Below, one piece after another: positions 13,250 to 26,080 of a DNA stretch of 64,000 nucleotides. The DNA is taken from positions 11,667,769 to 11,731,768 of the forward strand of contig NC_092572.1 of NCBI RefSeq assembly GCF_037975245.1. The letters run 5' to 3'. Within the stretch, counting starts at the first letter, position 1; each line of letters begins with the position of its first letter. Source of the DNA: Apostichopus japonicus (taxonomy: Eukaryota; Echinodermata; Holothuroidea; Aspidochirotida; Stichopodidae). The position numbers were made by a program, and so were the translations under genes. The notes under the pieces were generated by a model. That model had not been told where the DNA came from and made no database searches. It saw nothing but the letters and a program-made list of their open reading frames with translations.

Positions 13250-13578
13250 TAACATTGCTACTGGGAGTAACTGAGACACCTATGTATACATTACATTGCC
13301 ACTCAGACACCTATGGAAACATTATATTGCCACTATGAATACATAACATTGCCACTATGACCCCTATGTATGTACATTGCCACTATGAAACCTATGTATA
13401 CAGTACATTGCCACAATGACATCTACAGGTATACATTACATTGCCACTATGAATACATAACATTGCCACTATGACCCCTATGTATGTACATTGCCACTAT
13501 GAAACCTATGTATACATTACATTGCCACAATGACATCTACATGGTATACATTACATTGCCACTATGACACCCATGTAT
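13250..13578. repeat. Tandem repeat, 114-bp higher-order unit
   Basis: Short subunits built around ACATTGCCACTATGA and CCTATGTATAC repeat about ten times. A larger unit is visible because CACTATGAATACATAACATT recurs 114 bp apart (13331 and 13445), followed by the same series of subunit variants. Confidence 0.85.
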
Positions 13579-13713
13579 AGGGCACAAATTATCAAACTCA
13601 TCTGTGGCTATTCCACACAAATTATTAATAAAAAGAAATGAACAATTATAAGAATATGTAATTTTTACACACATACCGTGAAATATTTAAAGGACTTAAA
13701 TGAACCAGTTTTC

Positions 13714-13729
13714 GGGGGGGGGGGGGGGG
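13714..13729. repeat. Poly(dG) run of 16
   Basis: Sixteen consecutive guanines, the longest G run I found in the window. Confidence 0.97.
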
Positions 13730-16700
13730 CTGTTTTCTAGTATATTTGAGGTCAAATACAGATTTGAGCAAATTTGGTCATGCACTCTCAAAGTTGTAAT
13801 AAATTTTTCCCTAACTTAATTTCAGGAAATTCAATAATGTTACAATCAGTTCCCACGTAAAGGTCCCTCTGTACTTTTCTGGTGGTACCCATGGTTCACC
13901 CATGGTATACCCAGAGTAGCCATAAATATCTCAAGATTATTAATCTAAATGCAGTCTGCCAACCTGGGACAATCTCTTAGTCATCAGACAAAAGGGGTCC
14001 AGACCTTTTTACGACCTTCTGCTGGTAGGGAGGAGGCTTATGGTTTTAAAAATCCAAGTATGTAACTAACTTGGATATTTATGTTTCCCAACAGTATTAA
14101 TTTGACATGCCACTATGGGTCTTGGCTACACTGATCATAAGAGAAGCTTGTCTTTTAATGATGCTTAAAAATCAAACATATTTTGGAAAGGAATTTCTCT
14201 TTGGTAACCTTGACCCAAGGGATCTTGGTTTCTGTCCATGAGCATATCACAGCCAAAAATGACTAATTTATGATATAATGACTTTTACATATTACAATAT
14301 GACTGGGGAGCTAAGCAAAGGATCAGAGTTCACATGCAAATACCATAATAATATAGATCACTCATAACACAGTGAGAGTTACTATCAATTCCCTACACTC
14401 AGAAGTAGTTATTAACACACAGTTAATGCCTACAGTATGCAGAAAGCAATAGCTGCTACCAATGTTGATGTGGACACATATTTGGGCTCTTGATGGCAAT
14501 TTGACCAAACCGTGTGGAATGTTACTCAACATACAGTTTGAAACATCGAATTAAGAGGCAATCCTTGACTATTAGTGAATGAATATTAAAACTATGATAT
14601 TTCCTCCACATATTTGTGGGGGGAGGGGGAAGGTGGGGGAGGGGTGGTTCTTAGCTGTTTGGGGATGTAATTCATTACAAATATCTCTCACACATATTGC
14701 GCACAGACCAATGATGATGGCTGGGGTGATTCGCCCTTTAGCTAAATTTAGTAACCTTACATGGATATTAGTACCAGTTCAGGAAGTAATAAGTATACCT
14801 TTCCAACGACAAAGTCTAAATGAATATATCCCACAGCCGTAAAAGTGCAGGAAATATATTTCAATGAGAGCAAAATGGCTCACAGCTCTATTTCAAATAC
14901 ATGTTTAATAACATCTGTAGAATTAAAACAATTATATGTATACATGTGAAGTGGAATTTTTCGGGTATGTTATTCTTTATTTATTTACTATATATATATA
15001 TAGTTACCATATAATTGTCAAGTAATGACTGTTTCATGTCTGATGTCTCAGTAATACTAACATGTGGCTGTCTAACCCTTGGACTCCTAACATAAATTTT
15101 CACATTCTTCACAATATATTAGATTCATGATCCTGTTTTCCACAACCTTCAAATACTTGTTCTTCCTCTAGCTGGTATATCAATGAAATTTAACAGACCC
15201 GCTTTACGGGCTACAAAACAACTTTACTTACTTACCCATTATCAGAAAACCCCACCACCACTTATAGACCCTATCAAATCATAAATCTAGGAGCCCATTA
15301 GTGGATTCTTTCTTATCCTTCAAACCAGGCCCCTATTAACTAAAAGTCTAAAACCAAATTCTTTTACCCTCTTGTATTGTCTTACACAATTAATTAGTCA
15401 CATGACCCACTCCATAAATAAATAAAACCCAGAATTGGGGGATGTTCAAATGTTTGTCTGTTAAGTAACTGTCCCTGCAGATGCTCACAATGCCAATAAA
15501 ACACTCCCTGATACAAACACTTGTGCTAATTTAGTGTAACCGATGTTTTGATACCGGTAACTAGTACCAGGAGTAAACTTGGACCAATGCAGGTATTCAC
15601 CCATACAATAGAACATGTTTGAAGTCCTGGTTTACTGGGGGTCAACAGTGACAAGCTATTGATGGATTCAAGATATAAACAAAAGTAGAGTCTTGCTCTT
15701 CCTCCAGTATTTCTGATGAGCCAAGGTCAAGGGAACATCTCAGCAGGTTTATTTTTTAAGTGAGTTGGGGGAGCTAGAAGCCAGTATGCAAGCCTGCTTC
15801 ATATAGGTAATTCTTTTAGGTTAAAGGTCAACAGACAACCATCACTTTCATGAAGAATTAACACTATAACTGCAGAAAAGCTGTTGGAGAGAAATTCATA
15901 TGAAAACATTTACACCCCTTTAAGACAATTAACTCCCCTAAAGTTGGGAGAGGAGGAGGGAAGACAAGGGTAGGATAGGAAAGGCAAAGAGTGCAAGGAT
16001 TTGACCATGGGGGTGAAGCAGTTAATTTATGAATTGCATCAACAATACATATGTAAGCTGTATTGTGCCTATTACAGGACTGATTTACTGCATGGCTGTA
16101 ACAGTGTTGCACTATAAAAGTGATTTTTCACTAAATTAAGAGGGAGACAAAGTATTTCCTCAGCTTCCTCCCCCTCCCCTCCCCCCCCCCCCATCCTTTC
16201 TCCCCCACCTATCCTCACCGATAATTTGATTCCAGCACCATCCCCTTTGTTACAAAAGATATTCAATTATTGCTTCATGTTACAAACAACACTTGATTTA
16301 TGTAAAATTCTTTCACGAGACGAAAGAAAAATGTGTGTGAGAAGTGCCGACTGCATATATATGAAACAATCAACAAGAAAGAACTAGTACTACTCAAGTC
16401 AAAGAACAAACCACAGATTGCAAGGCATTCCAGATCAACTACTTCCCTGATAGAGTGCAAGAATAATTTATAGCCTTCACCTTTAAAAAAATCTTAATTC
16501 AATATTGATTTGGTTCCTATCCAATGAGCATAAAATTACCAATGCCATCCCAACTGGGCCATAAAAATTTGTCTCCTAGCGATGAAAACACAAGAGTTTA
16601 GAATCCTTCGAAAGTTTTTAACACGTCCTGTCTTCCTAGGGAGTTAATAGCCTCTTGTCAGCTATATCCCTACTGGAGAAAAAAAAACATTTCTGTGGGT

Positions 16701-17253
16701 TTTGAGTCCTTCGTTGACCAACATATACCATGGGAATACAACACATATGGACAGCACACTGTTTTGTCCTAACTTGAAACGAATCAATATATTTGTTTCT
16801 ATCCTGTATCTTTCCATCACTTTTGATCATCTCAATCCAGACGTAAATTTAAGAGTCCTAACCTACTATCATAATCATCAATTTTTTGTTTTTTCTAGAT
16901 TTGGTTGAAATGGTCAATCTCTGAGGAATAAAGTCATATCTTGTTCAGAAAGAAAAAAAAAGTGTCATTTATGTATTTATTTTATAGTCCAAAGATTTAG
17001 GAGGTGGTCAATATTTAGTATACCCTATGGAGTAAACAATATACACAGTTTATAATCTCAATTTGCTTACAACTAATGTTCTTTCCACAGAAAGCCACAA
17101 TTAAAATTTAAAAATCATTTCCATTCCATACAGGTTTTAAGTTTAGTACAGTTGTGTTTGTATATAATTTGTGACAAACAAACAAAATTAGAGCCTGATG
17201 GAAAAAGTCCTCTAATGTAAACAGAAGACCATGCAGTCCAGTGAGTAGCTACT

Positions 17254-18168
17254 GTATCTCCCTAATTACCTAGTACAGAGTGTAAACAGACCACTATGTA
17301 GAGAAATGTGTGAAACTGTCACTGAAGCCTGAATACAGTATCCCATTGTTGATCCTTTGATCCTCCCATGCCTGATCTTATACACTACATGAGACCCTTG
17401 AAAGTACACAGTGTATACAGACCACTATACAAACTGTCACTGAAGCCTGTATACAGTATCACATTGTTGATCCTTTGATCCTCTCATCAATACTTGATCC
17501 GATACACTATATACACTTGAAAGTACACAGGGTATACAGACCACTATGTAAAACTATGTAAAACTGTCACTGAAGCCTGTATACAGTATCACATTGTTGA
17601 TCCTTTGATCATCTCAATAATACCTGATCATATACACTATATACACTTGAAAGTACACAGGGTATACAGACCACTATGTAAAACTATGTAAAACTGTCAC
17701 TGAAGCCTGTATACGGTATCCCATTGTTGATCCTTTGATCCTCTCATCAATACTTGATCCGATACACTATATACACTTGAAAGTACACAGGGTATACAGA
17801 CCACTATGTAAAACTATGTAAAACTGTCACTGAAGCCTGTATACGGTATCCCATTGTTGATCCTGTGATCCTCTCATCAATACCTGATCCTATACACTAT
17901 ATACACTTGAAAGTACACAGGGTATACAGACCACTATGTAAAACTATGTAAAACTGTCACTGAAGCCTGTATACAGTATCACATTGTTGATCCTTTGATC
18001 CTCTCATCAATACCTGATCCTATACACTATATACCCTTGAAAGTATCTCCCTAATTACCCAGTACACAGTGTATACAGACCACTGAAGCCTGTATACAGT
18101 ATCCCATTGCTGATCCTTTGATCCCCTCATCAATACCTGATATTCGACACTATATACACTTGAAAGTT
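17254..18168. repeat. Satellite-like array, 130-bp unit, about seven copies
   Basis: The marker TGAAGCCTG occurs at 17323, 17441, 17571, 17701, 17831, 17961 and 18084, with exact 130-bp spacing in the middle and shorter units at the ends. The unit also contains a short internal duplication of CTATGTAAAA. Both array ends carry GTATCTCCCTAATTACC, absent from the inner units, suggesting the array grew by internal unequal exchange between two older edge copies. Confidence 0.93.
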
Positions 18169-19901
18169 GAACTTGCTCATATCAAAGGCAGTTTTATTTG
18201 ATACTCACACCTGTTTAGCATACTAAAAATTCTATTACCCAACCCCCCTCCCCCCCCCCCCCATCAGGCATACAACGTATAAAAGTTTGAACTATATGTG
18301 ATACAAATTGCCATCAATTTGACCTGTCTTCCAAGGCTTCCAAGGCACTCTTACCCTAGTAGTAGTCCAAGCATTACATCACAGGTTCACCAACTATACA
18401 CTATCCATACTTGAGATAGCTCACTATATATATATGCCGCTAAGTATGCTACTTAAAAAGACCTCAAAAAGGTCAATTACTTCTCATTCTTTATTTTCCT
18501 CCCCCTCTTCTTTGTATCCCTCTAACAGTTTTTAATATGCAACAATTATTTTGGGGCAATGCCTTCTGATGACCTTTCAGTCAGAACATCACTCAGACAA
18601 ATCCACCTGGATAAAGGTAGATATGTAATTAGGAAGAAAAAAACCTAGGCTGTTTCATGACAATCTTAAATTCAAAGTAGGTTCAGGTTGTTGGACTATC
18701 CTCGACTACTTTTAACATTTCTTCATAATTTTGAGTTCCATCTGCAATGATCATTATAAATTGATTATTAACTTTTTCACATTTCAAACCCCTCCTTTGT
18801 CATAGTTAGTACAACTGTATCAAGACAATATAAATGACACATGCTAAGCCCTGTGACCTTTTGTTGAGATAAAATTTTATTTAATTTAATCATTATTATT
18901 CATGGGATGTGATGGGGGGGGCCCTCAATCTGGTCACATGCTCTATGGTTACAACTCACAATCCCAGGTTTGTATCAAAGAATTCACCTGTAATATTTCT
19001 GCCCTAGTTGTCAAAGATCCCTCAAGTTACACTCTGTCATTGTAACTAGCTTTGCAATGGGATATATATTATAACAGCCCCAAGGCACTGAATCCTCCAA
19101 GCTGAAGGTGAGAATTTACAAGTTAATAATATGTGGTCCCTCTTGCAGACCTCAGGTCACTCTCTGTACCCTAAATACTTCAAGATAGTAAGGAAGAAGT
19201 GCCTCTTCTATATGAGAGGAGGCTTTTAAATACATCAATCACATATTTTGTAATATTCAGTTTCGTCTGTTTACTCTTAACTGAAGAAATGGTCATTCAT
19301 CTTGTTATTTTAATTCAACAAAATGCACTGACTACTTAACTATATTTTCCCCCTCCACCCCCCCCCCCCACCATTAATAACAATTTTACAAAGAAAGGGA
19401 TGATGTTATGAAGCCCTGTGACAATGATAATAAGGAAATCCCATAAGAATGATTTACTTTAAACCAGTTGTTCTGGTCAGGAGAAAATCATAACAAGCTG
19501 TCAGTCTGTTAGCATTGTCATTCCTGCTGTAATACTGTTGTCTTTGCAGCACAATTCAAATTTCAGCGGGTGATACTTATCTGATTCAAACTTCGTACTG
19601 ATGGTCTCTCTATTATAACTCTACCAATTAAACTCTTGTTATGATAGATAGAAACAGAGTCCCATATATAATTCTAGAGAAAAGTTTCACTCAAATACCA
19701 ACAATTCTTCATTATTTGAGGCAAAAAGAATTATCCTGAAATACCCAGGCCAAAGGTTTTCTAATCATATCGTCATATGAGATATGAAATCAAAAGCTCT
19801 TTAGGCTAACTGTAAATATTTTACTTTAATGCAATTGCAGATTGGCAAGAAGGGGGAGGGGAGGGGGTGTGGGTGTGGTAGGGCACTGATCGACATAGTA
19901 T

Positions 19902-20640
19902 CATACAATAATATTGTATCATAATGATATCATGTAAACATCCACAATAATATTGTTGCATATAGTATTATCGGTTTCCCATAGGATCATACAATGATGT
20001 TATATTATGATAATATAATATAAAACATCCACAATAATATTGTTGCATATATTATCGGTTTCCCATAGGATCATACAATGATGTTATATTATGATAATAT
20101 AATATAAAACATCCACAATAATATTGCTGCATATATTATCTGTTTCCCATAGGATCATACAATAATGTTATATTATAATAATATAATATAAAACATCCAC
20201 AATAATATTGTTGCATATATTATCGGTTTCCCATAGGATCATACAATAATGTTATATTATAATAATATAATATAAAACATCCACAATAATATTGTTGCAT
20301 ATATTATCCGTTTCCCATAGGATCATACAATAATGTTATATTATAATAATATAATATAAAACATCCACAATAATATTCTTGCATACATTATCCGTTTCCC
20401 ATAGGATCATACAATAATGTTCTATTATAATAATATAGTACAAAACATCCACAATAATATTGTTGCATATATTATCTGTTTCCCATAGGATCATACAATA
20501 ATGTTCTATTATGATAATATAATATAAAACATCCACAATAATATTGTTGCATATATTATCTGTTTTCCCATAGGATCATACAATAATGTTATATTATAAT
20601 AATATAATATAAAACATCCACAATAATATTCTTGCAGATA
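19902..20640. repeat. Satellite-like array, 84-bp AT-rich unit, about nine copies
   Basis: ATAGGATCATACAAT recurs at 19981, 20065, 20149, 20233, 20317, 20401, 20485 and 20570, i.e. every 84 bp (once 85). Each unit also has AAACATCCACAATAATATT and GCATATATTATC. Because 84 is a multiple of three, the array keeps a repetitive minus-strand reading frame (20336-20536), which is an artefact and not a gene. Confidence 0.95.
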
Positions 20641-20750
20641 ATATTACATGGTACTATGATATCTTATGATAACAATTGTATTGTTAGTTTTCGTAATATT
20701 ACAGTTCTTAATAGTATCATATACTAGCATGTGATTGGCTATGCAGGGTG

Positions 20751-20805
20751 TGGAAGGGTCATTGAAGGGTCATTGGAGGGTCATTGAAGGGTCCAAGAAC
20801 AATTG
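20751..20805. repeat. Short tandem repeat, 11-bp unit
   Basis: GGGTCATTGAA occurs about 3.5 times with single changes, 110 bp beyond the 84-bp array. Confidence 0.8.
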
Positions 20806-20969
20806 AACTGTCTGGGAGCTGATTGTATAAAGAAATCCAATATTTGAGGGGGGGGGGGGGGAGAAACTCATGTCCGTATCACTAGCAAAGTTGTTTTTCC
20901 TCCAAAACCATTCACAATCTATTACCAATTATCATTTAATCTGATTTTGAATTACGAGGAAAGGAAAAA

Positions 20970-21030
20970 ATTTGCTCCCTGGCTAAATGGTGACGATGAT
21001 AGCCAAGTTCAAATCCTGCTCCGAGGCATC
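20970..21030 (+). repeat. Possible tRNA-like SINE fragment
   Basis: TGGCTAAATGGTGACGATGA resembles a tRNA A-box region, and AAGTTCAAATCCTGCTCC matches a tRNA T-arm B box (GTTCAAATCC). The spacing between the two is shorter than in a real tRNA, so I read it as a decayed tRNA-derived element or chance rather than a functional tRNA. Confidence 0.3.
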
Positions 21031-21414
21031 TTAAGCTTGTAGGAATTATTATTAATCCTTGCAATGGACGTTTAACTTGCTGCGATTTAAGTCGAATTGT
21101 TAATTCACTGCAATGCACTAATGTACAGGATTTACATAAATGATTTGCATAATGAATATTCGGCGGTGATAGAAATATGCAAATCAGGGAGCAAATCAGG
21201 GGCAATGTTACTCGAGTTACAAAATACCTAATCGCCATTTTGGTGGAAATTTGAGAGAGTTCGGGGGTCGTGGAGGAGCAGCTAGGGGTATCTTTTCGAA
21301 AGGATCAAATATGAATAAAAAGTTTCACCCCTACCATTGATAAATATTAATGATAATATCATGATAAATATTTTCATAATTTTCATTAATTCCTATTAAA
21401 TAACTGCATGACAG

Positions 21415-21545
21415 GAACATGGTGGTTTAATAGAGGCAATGGAGATAAAGTGCCTCCTTGCCCAAGGACACAATGTAATGATCTGGCCAGGACTTTAACC
21501 TGCAAACCTTAGATCACAAATCCACTGCCTTAACCACTTGAACAC
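21415..21545 (-). repeat. tRNA-derived SINE-like fragment
   Basis: Read on the minus strand, CAAGTGGTTAAGGCAGTGG is an A-box-like sequence and GCAGGTTAAAGTCC is a decayed B box at tRNA spacing. They are followed by TGTCCTTGGGCAAGG and AGGCACTTTATCTCC. That order (tRNA-like head, then a 'ccttgggcaagg.cactttatc' body) is typical of invertebrate SINE-like repeats as I remember them. It is too degenerate to be a tRNA gene. Confidence 0.6.
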
Positions 21546-22785
21546 AATACTCTCACATTTTAGCACATCATCGGAAATCAGTCTTCTTCTTTTCAAACCT
21601 GCAGCAATCAACTCTTTGAAACATATCCTTTGTTTGTTTGCTGCGCTGTAAACATGTCATTTGAATAACTCATATAGTTATACTGATCAAGATTTCGTAC
21701 TATATATAATATTTGAAAGAATTCCACTGTACAAAAAAAAAAACAACCCGCATTACTTCTTCAGAGAGGGATCTGAACATTTCTTGTAAAGTTAAAAAAA
21801 AAACAAATGAGGCAAATTTCTTTATTTATATACATCTGCATATAAGAGAACTTTCCAAGTAAGTGATAACAATTAATCTGCAAAACACAGCTGAAACTTT
21901 AGCTCATCCAGAGAGGTTCTTCTCGATCAAATGGGTATTCTGAGAGAGATAACCGATCACCTTCATGAATATTTTAAACGGTACACGGTGCTCAACCTCA
22001 TACGGATCTTATCAATATTCACGGCGACTTAACGCGATACTTTTAGCTCACACCCAGAGAGAGGTAAATGCCAGCACCATTACCTTACACCATCTTAAAA
22101 TAAAGCGGCTTGCAATGCCGAAGATTTCAAAACGATTTCCTCCCAATTTGGTAGCAGAAAATAAAACGAACAAGTTAAAGGAAGATCCTTCAAATATCCC
22201 TACAGCCACTTTGAAGGGAAACCATAGACGGCTGGAAACCTGTAAACAAACACTCGCTGTGACATTTACGTAAATTATTTTGCATCGAATGTAACATTTT
22301 TGCCCGAGCAGCTGTATATCCTAATATCTCACCTCATCACTGGGGAGTACGGCTGGTGTTGTGAGCGTCAATCTTAATGAGGGGCCTACTATCAGACAAC
22401 TTTGTGGCTAAACATGTTTTTTTTTTTGGCGGTTTTAAAATAAACTGCGGATAGAATATGTATGATGGTCGTATCACACACCACACGGATCATGCATGAA
22501 AATTGAAAACCCTGCGAGTAGACATTGTATGCATAAGTGTACAGTATACATTCGATGCATAAGTGTTAGCTCATTATCCGGTTGGTGGCACAATATATGA
22601 GAGCGATCAACTGTAAGCAATAGATACGGTATATAGCTATTAATGGTTGTAGATGGAGATATCACCACTGTGTGTCCACAGTGTACTTTTGTGTTACACA
22701 CATCTACATAGAAGAAGCTGATAAGATCTCCCTTGTATATGGAATACACTTATTGTTACTTCTTCAGTAGAAACCACATTATAGA

Positions 22786-23012
22786 ATGAGTGGAAGGGTG
22801 AGGAAGAGGAAGGGCATGAGAGGAGGGAGAGGGAGAGGAGGGAGGTTGCAGAAGAGGGAGGGAGGGAGGGAGGAGAGGGAGGAGAGGGAGGAATGCCAAG
22901 GGAGGGGAGGGATAGGGCAGGAGAGGACAAGAGAGGACAGGTAAGGAGGGAGAGGGATGGAGAGAAGGGAAGGGAAGGGAGGGTGGGGATGAGATGGGAT
23001 AAGAGAAAATGA
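22786..23012. repeat. Polypurine tract, G+A-rich on the plus strand
   Basis: About 225 bp are almost entirely purine on the plus strand, with GGGA and GGAGA subrepeats. The complementary polypyrimidine strand explains the Ser/Pro/Leu-rich minus-strand reading frames here, which I reject as genes. Such tracts can form intramolecular triplex DNA. Confidence 0.85.
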
Positions 23013-25872
23013 GATGACAATACAAGCTGGTGGGAGAAGGAATGGATACAGGTGCTAGGGTTTAATTGATTAACAAACTTGTTTATCAGTCAGACCTCTA
23101 CCACACCCCCTGCCCACCCAGTTACCACCCCCCCCCCCCCACCTTCATATATATGTGAGATACTGCTACTTTAGATATTAAAACACAATTAGGACAGAGT
23201 GAAAAAAATATGCCACTTTTGATATTTGTTAGCTTAAGAATGATTATATCATATTGAAAGTGACAGGTTAGGGTGGAGAAACCTTTAACCTACAGTATAC
23301 CATACAGTCTTCTCACTTTCATTGAATGTTCAAATTGGTTGCCTTTTGAATTTTCCTGCAAAGCGATAAGAATTTTTTCTTGATTAAAAGTTTCTATAAA
23401 AAGTCTGGCTCATGTCACTCACAATTTCATTCACAGATCAAAAAACTATAAAAGCCTACATGCCCTGCCTATCATCCTAGGTTTCTGAATAATAAAGGGC
23501 AAGACCTGAAAAAGATTTGATAAAAACATGAATTCCTAGGCCTCGATTCCAAAACTCCCGGCCTGGTGGCGATCCGTTCCGTGAGAGAAAATCCTCTCCA
23601 CGGTGTCTCAAAATGAAATTCAAAGATTGCTATAGAGTTACATTGATCAGGTGTCTCGGAGTCTACCTCAACCATCTAGGTTTGACTGTTAACTTTACAA
23701 GACCCCGGTGGGAGGGACGTGACACAGCAGACCCACCTCCAGCTGGGCGCGTTAATGCCCAGCGTTGAGAAATACAGAAGGTCTATTGCCAATGGTATGA
23801 CAGAGGGGATGCCAAATAGTATTATGTTTCTAGCAGAGTTCTGGTTTGAAAGACCACGCTAGCAGCTAACGGATGATCAGGAATGTTGGTTGTTTGTGAC
23901 TGTGAGGATGGTTACAACTGATTAAGTGTGATACCGATATGAAATCATAAAACTGCTGTGAGTGATATATATATATAGCGTCTTATAATTATGCCTAACA
24001 GACAAATCACTTAAAGTCACGTTTTATTAGCAACACTTATATAAGTTTTCTTTTTATTTTGAGCTGTTTTTATTCCATTTTTCTATTTATGTATATGATA
24101 ACTCTTCATTCCATCCCACTCCCCCCCCCCCCCCGGTCCACCCCACTTTTTTGTTTTTGATGTTAGTGAGAGTTAATTGGTTTTGCCAGTAACCTTTCGG
24201 TTTAAAGTTCAAAGATCCATCGTGTGATGTTACAACAAAAAAAAATCAAATTTAATTTTTTTAAGAAGAATTCCACGATCCCAGAAATAATCTCAACGAC
24301 ATATCTAGATCTTTGCAGAAGATGGACAAAATTTCATATTTGAAAAGCCGGACATAAAAAAAATTTAAAAAATCACTGGCAAACATAACTACAGAATGAA
24401 AGTGTAAACATGGACGATGTTACATCTTTGTAATTATGTTTGCTTTAATAAACACACACACACACAGTGCATGTCACCAATTATAATTTTTCACTTTTCT
24501 CTCTATATAAATATTTCGAGATCTACGAGAAAAGAAAACTTGGGACTTCGCAGAACTTATAATGAGAGAGAAAAGAACAAGATCGAGAGACAGAGAAGAG
24601 GGAAAAGAAGAGAAAAGTTTTCACGAAAATATTCTAGCATTCTCTCACGGCCCGATGGGATGAGGTGATGAGATGGGGAGCCGGAGTTTTACCGTCACCT
24701 GTCAGAATATTTGCCTTTATCCTGATGAAATGTAAAGATGTGTGTGTTTCTGACTGACTGATTCCATAATGGGGAATCTTTTACTTCTGTACACCAGGGA
24801 TCGGCATCGTCGGATGTCAAGAAAGATTTTCAGGCAGAAATGATACCCTTTACAGAGGCAGCTGCTGTATTTACGCAAATTGAAATGGATAATTCAAGAT
24901 TGGAAGAGATAGGAGTAGGTTTTGGATTTGTGGAAACGATTCCTTCATTCTGAGCCAAATTTGTTATCCTTATTTTCGCTAGTACTTTTTCTTCCTTTTT
25001 CTATTTCATGATGGCGGGCAGGGGTGGGGGGGGGGAGGAATTGTCGTCCTTGAACTATGATTTAGCAAGATGGTGTTCATCAAGCCTAAAAGCTAGTCAT
25101 TTGATTTGAATTAAAGGGATATTCTAGTGGTAGAAATTATGAAACACTTTTCTTAAAGGGCAAAATATTCCAAAGAGTAGTTAACTAGGAAACCAACCTC
25201 ATCTCAATATCTTCTCCTGAATCTGGAGATTTAGTTTTGACTAACCCCCCACCCCCACCCCACCCCCCACCCTTACTTCAATAAAAGCTGATCACATGGT
25301 ATATGATATTATATCACAACAGATTATTCTCCAAAAATTCAACACATTAATTTGGAAGCTAGCTGAATTTATCTGGTCAAAATTCTCACATTTATTTATT
25401 TTTCTTTCCCTCTAGTACTTCCTGCTTCACTAACATACAGTATCTCTCTCCACATCACATCCCTCCCTACCTCCCTACCTACCAGTCAACCTCCATTGAC
25501 CGGTAGAACCATTACTGATTTTTGTTTTCCTCTGCAAGATGATCTCTCACATAACTGATTTAAAATCCGCTGAACTTGGAAAGCCAAAGTAATAACACTT
25601 AAATGCCTTTATGGGACAAGACCACCCTCCATCCGTTAATTGTACAAAAACAATTTGTCGTCAATTGCTTTACCAGGCATATAGACCAGTCTAACTAGGG
25701 CCCATATTGGTGGTAACAGCATCAACAGCAGCAGCTATACAGAAGCTAGTATTTTGATTTTAGTCAAGGGTGACAGGATGAGCTATTCAAAACAACACTG
25801 TTAATGATAAAATGGAGCGTGGCTAAGTGTGATTGGGTTACCGTTACATTCTAATTTCAGAGCTCAATGTCA

Positions 25873-25889
25873 GAGCTATATATAGCTAT

Positions 25890-25940
<51 letters not shown>

Positions 25941-25963
25941 TATATACATATATATATATATAC

Positions 25964-25996
<33 letters not shown>

Positions 25997-26036
25997 CATT
26001 TATATATGTATATATATATATATATATATACATTTA

Positions 26037-26078
<42 letters not shown>
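25873..26078. repeat. (TA)n microsatellite, about 200 bp
   Basis: This is a nearly pure TA dinucleotide run, interrupted by TACAT, AAAT and a duplicated TACATTTATATATGTA block. Reading frames made only of Ile and Tyr on both strands come from it and are not genes. Confidence 0.97.

Positions 26079-26080
<2 letters not shown>

Noticed and set aside
20336-20536. Minus-strand frame with repeated DVLYYIIII
   Set aside because: It comes from the 84-bp AT-rich array.
22694-23025. Pro/Ser/Leu-rich minus-strand frames
   Set aside because: They are the pyrimidine strand of a polypurine tract.
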